Virus record (IMG/VR): IMGVR_UViG_3300032242_001192
Coordinates: 1 to 64,000 of that record
Source: a virus
Reading direction: 5' to 3' (one strand)
Length of the DNA: 64,000 bases
Part shown: positions 9,901-20,000 of the stretch, in pieces
Layout: each line of letters begins with the position of its first letter
Numbering within the stretch: position 1 is the stretch's first letter
The notes under the pieces: model-generated
Told to the model about the DNA's origin: nothing
Databases searched by the model: none
Seen by the model: only the letters and a program-made list of their open reading frames with translations
Translations under genes and position numbers: made by a program

Positions 9901-11299
9901 TAGACCAAGAAGAATTGATAATAGTACATATCAAAATTATGATACAGCGGTCATTCCAATTAGTAGTGCTATTACTGAGGCAGATGTCACATACTTACTA
10001 GGTAGAATTGATAGACTATATGTAACAAACACGTTACAAAATTTTAATTCTCCTTATAATAGTTTTTTAATTGAAACAGGAATTCCATCATTATCACCCG
10101 TGGAACCTACTGATAATTCAGATTTAACTAAACTAAGTATAGCAACGATTGCTGTACCTGCATATAGTTATAATGCAACCGAATGTGTTATTTCTTATTC
10201 TGATTACAAACGATATACCATGGTTGATATAGGAAATATACAAAAATTAACAACTAGATTAGATAAACAAATAAAATTACATGCAATAGAAATTGCAAAC
10301 CTTAAGGGCGTTATAACGAACGATAACGGAGATTCTTTATTAAAGACAGGAATTTTGGTTGAGGATTTTACAACTATTGACAGAGGCGATACTGTAAATT
10401 CAGGGTTTCTTTGTGCTATAGATACTGTAAGAAAAGTATGTTCACCGGGGGTGGATATTACAGATGTTAGTTTCTTTATGACTGATCCTAATACTACAAA
10501 TATATCTAGAAGTGCGGATATTATTAGTATGCCTTATGTAGAAGAAATTTTTGCATCTAATTTAGAAGCGAATCACATTATCAATGTAAATCCTGCAGGT
10601 ATAGATGATGGTAGAGGTAGAGCAGTTCTTTCAAGACAAAATGGAAGAGGTGTTAATTTATTATTAACTGGTCTTTTAATCATATCAGGATATTATCTTA
10701 TTACAAGTGGAGTTGGGGCAATAATAGCAGGCGCAATAGGAACCGCTATAACTAGTATAGCAACCACTGCTGCAGCATATTTAATTGTGGGATATAATTC
10801 TTTGATAGCGGCGGGTGCTGCATATTTTCCCGCATTAAGTCAATTAAGTATAACTGTTAACAGCGGAATTCTTGCTCCAGTTTCTGACGCAATTGCTGCA
10901 AGTGGCGGAGGATCATCTGTAGTTATATCGTCAACGGGAGCGAATTCTGTAGCAGGAGGTGCTTCGATTGAAGGTGTGGGTGTTGCGGAAACTGGGGCTT
11001 CTGGAACAGTCGGCGGAGCCACTGCGGTTGAAGGATATGAAGGCGTGGGTGTTGCGGAAACTGGGGCTTCTGGCACAGTAGGCGGAGGAGCTGCCACTGC
11101 AGGCGCTGAAGCTTCTGGTGCCTGGACCGTACCAGAAATAGCACTCGCGGTTGCAGCAACGTATGTGGTAATCAAATATGCTCCAGAAATAGGAGCCGCA
11201 GTAAAACACGTGGGCGATCAGGTACAAAAAACCGGTCAAGATATAGTAAATGGTGTTAATGATTTAGGCGATAGTTTGGCAGATATTGGTGGATGGTAA
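6953..11299 (+). CDS. Very large virion structural protein, DUF4815-type, with DUF4214-like insert and hydrophobic Gly/Ala-rich tail
   Basis: At 1448 residues this is the largest gene in the window. The N-terminus (YFDDFDATKNYVKVLFKPG, then AVQSRELTQSQSILQNQIKQ) is the hallmark of DUF4815 proteins that follow gene 8 in marine T4-like phages and are thought to be baseplate/proximal fibre components. About residues 540-605 contain a segment like the DUF4214 adhesin-associated repeat (YGLFREPDVAGVAFWWSYW). The last ~210 residues are unusual: a long Gly/Ala/Ile-rich hydrophobic stretch (about 1236-1293), two copies of GVGVAETGASGTVGG, a second hydrophobic helix near 1392-1416 and an amphipathic end. 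The hydrophobic stretches could be membrane-interacting. It follows gene 8 after 9 bases with an AAGGAAAAG ribosome site. Confidence 0.8.
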   Translation: MADLTSVSPYFDDFDATKNYVKVLFKPGVAVQSRELTQSQSILQNQIKQVGDFLFTDSDKVLGPKPIVNLNVRNIRLNSLDNRGVPINVNDFLGTYVTGGTTKNLIGYVEFVYSADDPNLGDPPSIVISLKKFNSTNNGMFGASDAEDLYFYTDYTDALNEATPNFKARTTTDITKNAISTISPYSRSITFTNPTTLISVGDLVVHPLLTTPLYVTEIVNTLEVLVNNEPGVVIGGETVSFVTKACNPTSIVTQDIATFYKYGYFVQNTLSKIVPDKTTAYPTKLIAFLSNQQIITSEDDPSLLDPAFESSNYFASGADRLKIELSLASIDIQKKSITDYINTGNTTGKDIIPLLNFNRGDIEYLRELSVDSNLEKKLAERTYDQSGSYVVDQFHITPGITYSNNPNLQFKIGPGKAYVGGYPVKTVGTTNFAIPKSNKTETKVGYNINTFQGNYLKVSNVKYLLVPPQTTNASYSFLELHNVRNPANATTRVGTVSFKDLEYDTSLGQDTIFKFFYNYYAPVAEAPASWSAWSTKYNIPSDEGQYIANALYTNNDLLGNYGTASTPHYGLFREPDVAGVAFWWSYWNSNGRDIAKVKEAFAITAEKSSTSDSARVLSNTKSYLQVINNSPFIDGLLNVQQVKSIVGVANELTSQGTSATYGSPFFYADIADPAGLDSSNNIKIFDPISADKLVYDINKKYVTTLRNIRTQYNKVYNNAIFAGGTYSKTLSLPETLAVGDGTIPSSTARSNFVVLVKSGATSNVKLGAFNFERGSVVVTGSGATVSFDLGDPSFTGVADILLKIQNDNTQIRTKTLVQNAIVNIEVNAAEKEYSLGIADIYRFGGIYKLSNIAKYRGTWSSGTNYSYEDVVLNYGYMYKSIYPSSNVSVYNANVWSPIPALSSNNYVLNDGQRDNFYDHASIKYIGGTSSIPGNVLVTFSYFNHTGEGPLTAESYSANLYSAIPTYKSVTDSREYSLRDSIDFRPRRIDNSTYQNYDTAVIPISSAITEADVTYLLGRIDRLYVTNTLQNFNSPYNSFLIETGIPSLSPVEPTDNSDLTKLSIATIAVPAYSYNATECVISYSDYKRYTMVDIGNIQKLTTRLDKQIKLHAIEIANLKGVITNDNGDSLLKTGILVEDFTTIDRGDTVNSGFLCAIDTVRKVCSPGVDITDVSFFMTDPNTTNISRSADIISMPYVEEIFASNLEANHIINVNPAGIDDGRGRAVLSRQNGRGVNLLLTGLLIISGYYLITSGVGAIIAGAIGTAITSIATTAAAYLIVGYNSLIAAGAAYFPALSQLSITVNSGILAPVSDAIAASGGGSSVVISSTGANSVAGGASIEGVGVAETGASGTVGGATAVEGYEGVGVAETGASGTVGGGAATAGAEASGAWTVPEIALAVAATYVVIKYAPEIGAAVKHVGDQVQKTGQDIVNGVNDLGDSLADIGGW
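10974..11086 (+). repeat. In-frame tandem repeat encoding GVGVAETGASGTVGG twice
   Basis: Two nearly identical ~44-base blocks start 69 bases apart inside the C-terminal part of the large DUF4815-type gene. They differ at only a few third-codon positions, indicating a recent in-frame duplication under protein-level constraint. The encoded units are glycine/alanine/threonine rich and probably form a flexible or beta-helical linker between two hydrophobic segments. Confidence 0.8.
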
Positions 11300-11330
11300 T
11301 TAAATAATAGTATATTAACAGGAAAAATAA

Positions 11331-13064
11331 ATGGCTCAAATTCAAGATCAAAATCAAGTAACACAAAACAATAGTATACTTCCCGTATATTCTAGTGCAC
11401 AAATACTGGGGTTTAGTATTTCATTGATGCCACCTAATACAAAAATTTATGTTTATTGTAACGGAGTGGATATAACTGCTTTTTGTGCACCTGCTACAAA
11501 ATCTCCATTATTAGGAGATCCTATAGTTACAGATCAATTAGGAAATGCATCTGGATATCTTTACATTCCTAGTTTTGAAGGAAAATATAAATTTTTAGCA
11601 GGGGAAATGATGATGACGTTTGGTGATGCACCAAACAGTATTGCTGCATGTAAATATATTTCTGAAGCTATCTTTATGAATCACGGTATTGATTTAGTTG
11701 ATACAGAACAAGGTGGTACTTTATCATTAAGAAGAATGGAGAAACTTAGAACAGATGTTTCTGGTTCTTCTACACAACCAAATACGACACAAGCAAGATT
11801 GGATCCTTTAGCCCAAACGTTTGTGGTTGATGGAACCAAATATCCGTTAGGAATATTTGTTACAGGTATTAATTTATTTTTCTATTCAAAAGACAACACG
11901 TTGCCTATTGCTGTAGAATTAAGACCAATGGTTAACGGTAAACCCTCAACTACAGAATATTTTTCTGGTTCTTTTAGTGTTATGGGGGCTAATGATGTTA
12001 AGGTATATGATCAAGCAACAGGAGATATACAACCAACAATATTTTCTTTTGCCCATTTAATATATTTAAAACCTGGAGAATATGCATTTTGTGTAACAAC
12101 TAAGTCTACCAAGTATCAAATATTTTCAGCAAAGCAAGGAGATGGGTTAACAGTAAAACAGCCATTTGCAGGTTTATTATTTAAGCCACAAAATACAGGA
12201 GATTGGGTAGGTGATAGTACCGAAGACTTGACATTCGTTATACGAAAAGCCAAATTTAAAACTGGCACAACTACCTTTAAGATGAAAAATACTGCTTTAG
12301 ATACAGTAAATGAATATAGTAGACTTCGATTATTAAGCACAGAAATTAATTTTGGTGCAACAGCAACAGTAGGTTATAAAATTCAAACCACTCAAGCAGG
12401 ATCAGGTATAAAATCTGATTTTAAAGAAATAGCAACGGGGGGTTTTGCAACACTCGATTCAAGACAAACAGTTTCAAATGATAGTGATACTGTTTTAGAA
12501 GTATCAATGACAACTAAGAATCAAGATGTAAGTCCAATATTAGATAGACAGTTAATGTCCGCGCAAGTGTTTAATCCTTTAATTAAACCTTATACTTCAG
12601 AAATATCAGCAAGTGAATTATTACCAAATAGCGGAACTGCAAGATCAAGATATATCAGTAAAGTTATATCTTTACAAGAAGGATTTGATTCTACAGGATT
12701 ACAAGTTAAACTAGATGTTAACAGAAAAGTTGGAACAGATATTGAAGTATTTGGTAGAGTTTTGTCTAGAAAAGATAATGCCTTTGTTTCTGGAATTAAA
12801 AATAAACCATGGATTAAGATGCCTTTATATGCGCCACAGCAAAAAACATATGCGGGAACAAGTGATAATAAATTTAATCAAGAAACATATCAGTTGCTTG
12901 AACCTTTGCTTAGTTATACAAATGCAGCAAATATTGCATCAAATGTTGCAATAACAGCATCCTATACAGATTTTGCACAATATCAAATTAAGGTAGTGTT
13001 TTATTCTAATGATTCTATATACTTACCTAAAATTAAAAATCTGACAGCAACTTCGGTAATATAA
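11331..13064 (+). CDS. Virion structural protein (marine T4-like fibre/baseplate family)
   Basis: A 577-residue beta-rich protein. The segment ARLDPLAQTFVVDGTKYPLG followed by IFVTGINLFFYSKD (about residues 155-190) is a conserved block of a structural family found beside the DUF4815 protein in cyanophage-like genomes, usually labelled structural or fibre-related. It may act as a distal baseplate or fibre-attachment component. Start is an ATG with an AGGAAA ribosome site eight bases upstream, in a 31-base gap after the previous gene. No catalytic motif or signal peptide is visible. Role as virion part is inferred from family and context. Confidence 0.65.
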   Translation: MAQIQDQNQVTQNNSILPVYSSAQILGFSISLMPPNTKIYVYCNGVDITAFCAPATKSPLLGDPIVTDQLGNASGYLYIPSFEGKYKFLAGEMMMTFGDAPNSIAACKYISEAIFMNHGIDLVDTEQGGTLSLRRMEKLRTDVSGSSTQPNTTQARLDPLAQTFVVDGTKYPLGIFVTGINLFFYSKDNTLPIAVELRPMVNGKPSTTEYFSGSFSVMGANDVKVYDQATGDIQPTIFSFAHLIYLKPGEYAFCVTTKSTKYQIFSAKQGDGLTVKQPFAGLLFKPQNTGDWVGDSTEDLTFVIRKAKFKTGTTTFKMKNTALDTVNEYSRLRLLSTEINFGATATVGYKIQTTQAGSGIKSDFKEIATGGFATLDSRQTVSNDSDTVLEVSMTTKNQDVSPILDRQLMSAQVFNPLIKPYTSEISASELLPNSGTARSRYISKVISLQEGFDSTGLQVKLDVNRKVGTDIEVFGRVLSRKDNAFVSGIKNKPWIKMPLYAPQQKTYAGTSDNKFNQETYQLLEPLLSYTNAANIASNVAITASYTDFAQYQIKVVFYSNDSIYLPKIKNLTATSVI

Positions 13065-13065
13065 T

Positions 13066-13272
13066 ATGGAAGAAAGATACGTTCCTGTAGAAAATGATCC
13101 TAGATATGTAAAGGATATGTATAATTCTGCTATACTAAATACTGATGTTAATTCTGTGATAGCACACAAACAAAAGAAGAAAGTTTTGAATCAAATTAAT
13201 AGTATGCAAGATGAGATAAATATGCTGAAAGAAGAACTTCAAAAAATTAAAACCCATTTACAGTTAAGTTAA
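13066..13272 (+). CDS. Small coiled-coil protein in the fibre cluster
   Basis: A 68-residue protein whose first half (ENDPRYVKDMYNSAILNTD) resembles small T4-like proteins that begin with a pattern of the form xVRDxxSxAILNxD, and whose second half (about residues 36-64) is a predicted heptad coiled coil, KKVLNQINSMQDEINMLKEE. Such proteins occur beside structural genes in many T4-like phages; their function is unknown to me. It begins one base after the upstream stop and ends two bases before the next fibre gene, so it is co-translated with them. A role as a fibre trimerisation or assembly helper is possible but unproven. Confidence 0.65.
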   Translation: MEERYVPVENDPRYVKDMYNSAILNTDVNSVIAHKQKKKVLNQINSMQDEINMLKEELQKIKTHLQLS

Positions 13273-13274
13273 CT

Positions 13275-14888
13275 ATGCCATCATTAAAAAATCTTTCAAA
13301 CGTAAATGTAGGTACTACTGCCAATGACGGCACAGGCGACCTATTACGAGATTCATTCGTTAAAATAAACAATAGTTTAAACTCCCTATATACCGGAGGA
13401 CAAGTAACTTCGTTTAGTAACGATAATCAATTTGCTCCAGGATACACATGGGAAAATGATAAACGTACAGGATTCTATAATCCTGCAACGGGCGAAATAG
13501 GTGTTGCCTTAAACGGACAAGAAGGATTATATTTAAATCAAGATGGCACTATTACTTGGTTTGGTTCAGCGTTATCTACAAAGGGTTATGTTGATAGTCA
13601 GATTACTAGTTTTACTGGTGGAATAAGTGCAGCTAATATTGTAGTAACCACGGGTACAGGCAATACTACTGTAACGGTTAACGGTGTCCCCGTGGTTTCT
13701 GCATTGCCGACAACAGGAAATTCTCAGGGAAGAATAGTATTTTATTTAGGTGATGTTTGGATATATTCTTCATATCCCGCAGGCAATGGAACAGGATTGG
13801 CTGCAGATGCTGCGATTGCTAGGGCCGCAGGATCAGACTCAAGATGGGTTAAGTTTAGAGGTGATACTGCGATTACTGTTGGTTCAGTTAGACCAGCAAC
13901 TGCACCCGAAGGCACTTTATATTATGAAACAGCAAATGCATTACCATATTTCTTTATATCCGGAGCTTGGAAAACATTATCAAGTGTTATAACATCTAGC
14001 GCTCCGTCTGGATTAGATGTTTTATCTGTATTACCAGGAACAGGAGATCCTTCAAACTACTCAGGTAGAACTGTGGTTGTTGGGTCAGTTGCATACATAT
14101 TCATAGGTGGTGCGTGGAAAACATTGAGTAGTTATGTAAGTGGTGCAGGAGGAAGTGGAAGCGGAATATCCACGGGCGACACTTTACCTGGCACTGCAAA
14201 TGCTTATACACTATTTGCTAAAACAGGAACTAATCCTGGGTTATATATTTACGATGGTACAGCATGGACAACAATACAAAAGTATTCTTCTAACACATCC
14301 ACTGCAAGAATACAAACATTATCGGCATTACCTTCAGATGTAACGTACTACAATTCTGGAGATTTAGTAATTGTATCTGGAAAGAGTTATATCTTAAGAA
14401 CAGACAAATCTGTTTGGGATTTATATTCCCCTGGTGCAAATACTACAGTAACAAATATTGTTTTGAATGCGGGTCAAGTAGGCAATGTGGAATTAGCAGC
14501 AAATTCTGTAACTAATAGTAAAATTGTACTTGGTGCAGTTACAGGAGATAGAATTGCAGATAATACTATTACAGGAAGACAAATATTAGACTTATCTATA
14601 GGCTCTTCAGAATTATCGCCAAATGCTGTGACAACAGGAAAAATTCAAGCTGGGTCTATAACTGATAGAGAAATTGCAGGCAATTCAATTAGTGGCACAA
14701 AAATTATTTCTGGCACTATTACTAAATCTCAACTTTCAGCAAACATATTTAATAATCTAAATGTTACTGCAAATGCGTTATCCGATGTATCTCAAAACTT
14801 AGGTACAATCGTTTCGGGCGCTATACAGTCTATAGATGGAAAAATGGTAATTGATATTAATAATAAAATTATTAGAATTGAGTTATGA
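13275..14888 (+). CDS. Tail fibre protein with phage fibre N-terminal attachment domain
   Basis: A 537-residue fibre protein. The N-terminal VNVGTTANDGTGDLLRDSFV then KINNSLNSLY is the conserved attachment-type start seen in many marine phage fibres. The middle is beta-structured with repeated PSGLDVLSVLPGTG and GDTLPGTANAYTLF-like units, each followed by GAWKTLSS or GTAWTTIQ, i.e. about four copies of a short propeller or beta-strand module. The last ~130 residues contain hexapeptide-like repeats (NSVTNSKIVLGAVTGDRIAD, NTITGRQILDLSIGSSELSP) typical of trimeric fibre shafts. The end overlaps the next gene by four bases (ATGA). Confidence 0.8.
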   Translation: MPSLKNLSNVNVGTTANDGTGDLLRDSFVKINNSLNSLYTGGQVTSFSNDNQFAPGYTWENDKRTGFYNPATGEIGVALNGQEGLYLNQDGTITWFGSALSTKGYVDSQITSFTGGISAANIVVTTGTGNTTVTVNGVPVVSALPTTGNSQGRIVFYLGDVWIYSSYPAGNGTGLAADAAIARAAGSDSRWVKFRGDTAITVGSVRPATAPEGTLYYETANALPYFFISGAWKTLSSVITSSAPSGLDVLSVLPGTGDPSNYSGRTVVVGSVAYIFIGGAWKTLSSYVSGAGGSGSGISTGDTLPGTANAYTLFAKTGTNPGLYIYDGTAWTTIQKYSSNTSTARIQTLSALPSDVTYYNSGDLVIVSGKSYILRTDKSVWDLYSPGANTTVTNIVLNAGQVGNVELAANSVTNSKIVLGAVTGDRIADNTITGRQILDLSIGSSELSPNAVTTGKIQAGSITDREIAGNSISGTKIISGTITKSQLSANIFNNLNVTANALSDVSQNLGTIVSGAIQSIDGKMVIDINNKIIRIEL

Positions 14889-15388
14889 CAACTACAGTAT
14901 TTTATGCAGGTAATGTAAGTACAACAAAAGTTGTTTCTATATTCTCAAATCCAACAGGGTTGTCGGGAAATAATGCACCTCTACTAAATCCAACTCAAAA
15001 TTTGGATAGAATATATTTCGATTCAAGATTTGATTATTTGAATATAGTATACAACGGCACATTTACTACAGTATATAATCCAATTAATACTAATTCAACC
15101 GATCCAACAACTATAGTAAAAGGTGAGAATTATAAGACAACCGTTATTCATAATTTTGGTTATACTCCTGCAGCAATTTTATTAGACTTTGATAGTAAAG
15201 AAGTTATAGGAGCACAAACTTTTATACAATCAGTAAATAGTTCTTTTAGAGTGGCTTCGTTGCAGATGGATTCAAATAATTTTTATATTAAAGAAAGATA
15301 TCATGTTGTCAACGATCCTTTGCCATCTATAACTAGACGTTATATTATATTAGCATTTAAACACCCTGCAACCGTTCCTAGTTTCTAA
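14885..15388 (+). CDS. Putative fibre tip or structural protein
   Basis: A 167-residue protein linked by an ATGA overlap to the preceding fibre gene. The sequence is beta-rich and includes VIHNFGYTPAAILLDFDSK (about residues 88-106), a pattern common near the C-terminal tip of phage fibres and fibre-associated proteins. No catalytic residues are apparent. It could be a fibre-tip subunit, or a chaperone for the upstream fibre. I do not recognise a named family. Confidence 0.55.
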   Translation: MTTTVFYAGNVSTTKVVSIFSNPTGLSGNNAPLLNPTQNLDRIYFDSRFDYLNIVYNGTFTTVYNPINTNSTDPTTIVKGENYKTTVIHNFGYTPAAILLDFDSKEVIGAQTFIQSVNSSFRVASLQMDSNNFYIKERYHVVNDPLPSITRRYIILAFKHPATVPSF

Positions 15389-15390
15389 TC

Positions 15391-16548
15391 ATGGCTAATG
15401 TAACACTTTTAAACATAACAGGACAATTAGTTACATTTGGAGCTAATGCAAATGTAGGATTAAGTTTTAATTCTGATAATGGATTTATCTATAAAAAAGA
15501 TAATCAATATATTAGTACATCTGGTTCTGCTTTTACTAAAACATTATACTCTACGAGTTTAACATTATATCAGGAAACAGATGTTGGAATATCGTATGTA
15601 GATTATAGCCAATTATCTAAAAGACAATCGTTAGGTCCACAAGTACCAAAGTCTGGGCCTTTTATAGAAAATTATTCTGTTAACGGTGATTTGAATACTA
15701 ATAATTTTATAGAATTACTTTTAATAGATAAGCCACCTATTAGAACAGGTGAATTTCAATTTACTATTGGAACTGTTACGTTTACAGGAACTATAACTAA
15801 GCAAACAACATATACTCAATATAATTGGCAACGTGTAGGTGGTGTATATACCTATGTTGAAAGTGCAACACCATTGGGATATGGAATAGAAATAAGTAGA
15901 AGTTCTTTGTACACTGTTAGTTTAGTAAATGGTTCGTATGTTTATACACCAACAGATTTATTAAACTTTTTAAATACCCTCAAAGGTGGGGAAGAAATAA
16001 CATCTACATCCAATACAGGAAATCCAAATAGCGGTGGGGGAATTATATCCACATTTTCCTCATCTATTACTGCACTGCCTATAACATCTTATTATATTCC
16101 ACCTGCGGATGCGTTAAGATATATTGCAAGTTATCCAGATTTAATAGTTGCATATGGTACGGATTATACAAAAGGACAACAGGATTATGCAAACTCTGCA
16201 GGTGCAAGACCTATATTGTTTGATCCCATTGCATATTTAAACAAATACCCTGACGTAAGACAATTGTATGGATATGACACATACAATGCAACAATAGATT
16301 TCATTACTACGGGATATTATCAGGGAAGAACGGCAGATGCTAGTTCAGTGAATCCCTTGACAGGCGGTTTGTATGATGAAAGATATAGTGCAGTTACACT
16401 TGCTGATGATTTAATTATTTGGCCAGAAGGCGAAACTTTAGCAGGATCAGGGTCTTCTCTTACTTACAAATATAATACTACAAATTACTTTATTAATGGT
16501 AGTGTACCTGTAACAGGTAATGTAAAATATTTAGGAATTTTAGTATGA
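15391..16548 (+). CDS. Structural/fibre protein with bacterial surface-protein repeats
   Basis: A 385-residue protein. Residues about 237-316 hold a duplicated module known from large secreted and calcium-binding proteins of Alphaproteobacteria: ALRYIASYPDLIVAYGTDYT followed by IAYLNKYPDVRQLYGYDTYN and then GYYQGRTAD. The consensus is an (x)YIASYxDLIxAFG ... GxxEGR unit. The remainder is beta-rich without recognisable motifs. It starts two bases after the previous stop and overlaps the next gene by four bases. The repeat probably helps cell-surface or polymer binding; that is inference from where the module is usually found. Confidence 0.6.
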   Translation: MANVTLLNITGQLVTFGANANVGLSFNSDNGFIYKKDNQYISTSGSAFTKTLYSTSLTLYQETDVGISYVDYSQLSKRQSLGPQVPKSGPFIENYSVNGDLNTNNFIELLLIDKPPIRTGEFQFTIGTVTFTGTITKQTTYTQYNWQRVGGVYTYVESATPLGYGIEISRSSLYTVSLVNGSYVYTPTDLLNFLNTLKGGEEITSTSNTGNPNSGGGIISTFSSSITALPITSYYIPPADALRYIASYPDLIVAYGTDYTKGQQDYANSAGARPILFDPIAYLNKYPDVRQLYGYDTYNATIDFITTGYYQGRTADASSVNPLTGGLYDERYSAVTLADDLIIWPEGETLAGSGSSLTYKYNTTNYFINGSVPVTGNVKYLGILV

Positions 16549-17027
16549 GTTTTTTATTCAATTCTACAGAATTAACAGTAAAAGATAGTAGGGGAAAAAT
16601 AAAATTTTCTTTAGATAAACAAATGCCTCATATCTTGTATAATACAACTGGGATAATACAAGTACCATCAATATTATCCGGAGATAGAAATGCAGCATTC
16701 GTCAATAGAGTTGACGAATTTCCAATCATTTCAAACGATTTAATAAATACTAATGACTACTTTATTATGCCCTTTTATGCAATAAATGGCGGGATTTCTG
16801 ACAATACAGGATATGTTACTAGCGGTCAAGGTTCGATACAGATCAGAGAAATAACTCAGCCTAGTACAGGAGAATACTTAGGTTGCTCCATAATGACAAC
16901 GATTGCAGAAAATGGAGTATTAAAAATTGTGTGTAAACATAATTTAAACAGAGGGCAGTATAGTAATATTGCTGGAGACGATGCAGTAAATATTGCATAC
17001 AGAATATATTACGGGAGATTTAATTGA
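16545..17027 (+). CDS. Hypothetical structural protein of the fibre cluster
   Basis: A 160-residue protein overlapping the preceding gene by four bases (ATGA). It is beta-rich and ends in DDAVNIAYRIYYGRFN, a terminus similar in style to small fibre-tip proteins in marine phages. No cysteine-rich, membrane or catalytic motif is visible. Its place between two fibre-type genes suggests a distal fibre or receptor-binding component. I cannot name a family. Confidence 0.5.
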   Translation: MSFLFNSTELTVKDSRGKIKFSLDKQMPHILYNTTGIIQVPSILSGDRNAAFVNRVDEFPIISNDLINTNDYFIMPFYAINGGISDNTGYVTSGQGSIQIREITQPSTGEYLGCSIMTTIAENGVLKIVCKHNLNRGQYSNIAGDDAVNIAYRIYYGRFN

Positions 17028-17065
17028 AATCTCTAGATGTTAAGAATAACTAATTACGGATTAAA

Positions 17066-20000
17066 ATGTCGTTAATCAAAAATATAGAACTAACACAAGG
17101 TATAACATTTTCCGATACGGTACAATATCTGGATGACAATAAGAATCCAATTCCGTTAACGGGAAATGTAGTATACGGACAAATACAAAAATCTACAGGC
17201 GGTAATGTCATATCGGCATTTACTGCAACAATTACTGACTATGGTAATAGTATAATTAGTTATGGAATAACTGCACATAATAGTGCGAATATTGCTTTTG
17301 GTAGATATGTATATGTTTTAAATGCGACGGATGGTAATGTAGTTTTAGGAATATCCTCAGGTTTTGCTACAGTTAATCAAGGTTCGATTCCTGGTAGAAT
17401 TAGTGTACAACCAGAAACTCCTGCAGCATTTAATCCAATATTTTTATATGTTGGTGCAACAGGGTTAACGGGCAATATTGGCGCATCTGGAGCAACAGGA
17501 TCATTAGGAGCAACAGGTGCAACGGGCGCAGGAGCCACAGGTGCGACAGGTTTAATCGGTTCTACAGGCTTAACAGGTAATGTTGGTGCGACAGGATTGG
17601 GTGCAACAGGTGCGACAGGTTTAATTGGTGCATCTGGAGCAACAGGATTACGAGGACTGACAGGTAATGTTGGTTCTACAGGTGTACAAGGTGCCACAGG
17701 TATTGTAGGGGGTACTGGTGCTACGGGCGTACAAGGATCCACAGGTTTGTATGGTGCAACGGGTTCTACGGGTATTGCTGGTTCTGCAGGAGCAACAGGG
17801 TCAACAGGCGTACAAGGTGCTACAGGAGTTCAAGGATCAACAGGAGCAAATAGTACAGTTGCAGGACCTACGGGTGCAACAGGCATTCAAGGTGCTACAG
17901 GTATTCAAGGCGCTACAGGAATATTAGGAGCAACAGGATTAACAGGTAATATTGGTGCTACAGGAGTTCAAGGAGCAACCGGTCTAACAGGCGCTACAGG
18001 TTCTTTAGGATCCACGGGTGCTACAGGTTTAACAGGTGCAACTGGTCTAACAGGATCAACAGGTTTATTGGGTGCCACAGGTATTATTGGTTCTACGGGT
18101 GCTACAGGGTTTGGTGCTACAGGAGTACAGGGTGCTACAGGATCAACAGGTCCCGTAGGAGCAACAGGACTTTACATTGTATCAGGAAATGTTTCTCTTG
18201 GCGTTTTAACACTAAATCTTAATAATGGAAATACATTAACATTATCAGGATCTTTCTTAGGATCAACAGGCGCAACAGGTATTCAAGGCATTCCCGGAAC
18301 AGCGGTTGCGGTTGGTGCTACAGGTGCAACTATAGTATCTGCAAATGTATCTACAGGAAGTTTAATATTTACATTAAATACGGGTAATACAATAACAACT
18401 ACAGGTTCCATATTAGGTGCTACGGGAGCTACAGGTGTTAGAGGATTTGTAGGAAATACAGGTTTAACAGGTAATGTTGGTGCAACAGGATTAACGGGTA
18501 ATATTGGCGCAACTGGTCTTCAAGGCAATGTTGGTGCTACGGGCATTTCTGGAAATATCGGAGCAACAGGTGCATCTGGTATATACATAGCATCTGCGGC
18601 CGTTATATCTGGAAATTTAAGATTATTATTTAGTGACGGAAATACATTAATTGCGTTTGGTTCTGTATTGGGTGCAACAGGACCAATTGGTTTAACAGGT
18701 AATGCTGGTCCACAAGGTAATATAGGATCTACAGGATTATACATAACTGCTGCCAATATCATAAGTGGTAATTTACGATTAACATTCAACGATAGTAGCA
18801 ATTTAACTGTTATAGGTTCTTTACTTGGTGCTACAGGAGCATCAGGAGCAAATAGTACAATAGCAGGACCTGCAGGTAATGTTGGTGCTACAGGCGCTAC
18901 AGGATTACAAGGTGCTACAGGCTTAACAGGAGCAAATAGTACAATAGCAGGGTCAACAGGATCTACAGGCGCAACAGGACTTACTGGTAATGTTGGTATA
19001 ACGGGTGCTACAGGATTAACAGGTAATGTTGGTATAACAGGTGCTACAGGTTTAACAGGTAATGTTGGTGCTACAGGAGCAACTGGTCTAACAGGTAATG
19101 TTGGTGCTACAGGAGTTCAAGGAGCAACTGGTCTAACAGGTAATGTTGGTATAACGGGTGCTACAGGATTAACAGGTAATGTTGGTGCTACAGGTGTTGC
19201 TGGAGCAACTGGTCTAACAGGTAATGTTGGTGCTACAGGACCTTCAGCAAATGCATACATTCTTCCTACAGCAAATAGTACAGTTTTAGGTGGTGTTAAG
19301 GTAGATGGTAATACTATCTATATTAGCGGGGGTGGGTTAATTTCTCTTCCTCAGGATATATCAACAACTGCTAACGTAACATTTAAAACTCTAACGGTAA
19401 CAAACAACCTATTTGTATACGGCGGTGTAGAAACATTTGCTGCAAATAACTTAACTGTTTCAGATAATATGATTTATTTGAACAGCGGATCTCAAAACAG
19501 CAATCCCGATTTAGGTATCGCATTTAACTATAATGATGGTATTTACCATCACGCAGGATTCTTTAGAGATCATACAGATGGTGTGTTTAAAGTATTTGAT
19601 AATTACACACCGGAACCAGATGCTAATATCTTTATTAATACTGCAGATGCAAGTTTTAGATTAGCAAATCTTCGTGCAACTACATTCACAGGTAATCTGG
19701 TAGGTAGTATTTTATCTACAACAATAAACAACACTGCTAACATAGTTTCAAGTGGATTATCTGGTAATGTGGTATTAACAAGTCCTGCGAGTACAACAAG
19801 TATTGGTTATTTAGGTATACCGCAAAATTTACAAACATCTAATTATACTTTTACCTTAGCAGATCAAGGTAAACATATATACAATACAGGAACAACAGGA
19901 CAAATATTAACGATTCCTTTAAATTCAAGTGTACCTTTCCCAATAGGAACAGCAGTAACATTTATATACCAATCCTCGACAGGTGCATCGTATGTGAATG

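Noticed and set aside
10840-11239. Three overlapping antisense frames over the Gly/Ala-rich tail
   Set aside because: Produced by the base composition and the 69-base repeat of the + strand gene.
17377-19250. Long antisense frames and CRISPR-like periodicity in the collagen-like region
   Set aside because: The periodicity follows the Gly-x-y code of the + strand fibre gene; there are no constant repeats with unique spacers, and the antisense products are Pro/Val-rich mirror translations.
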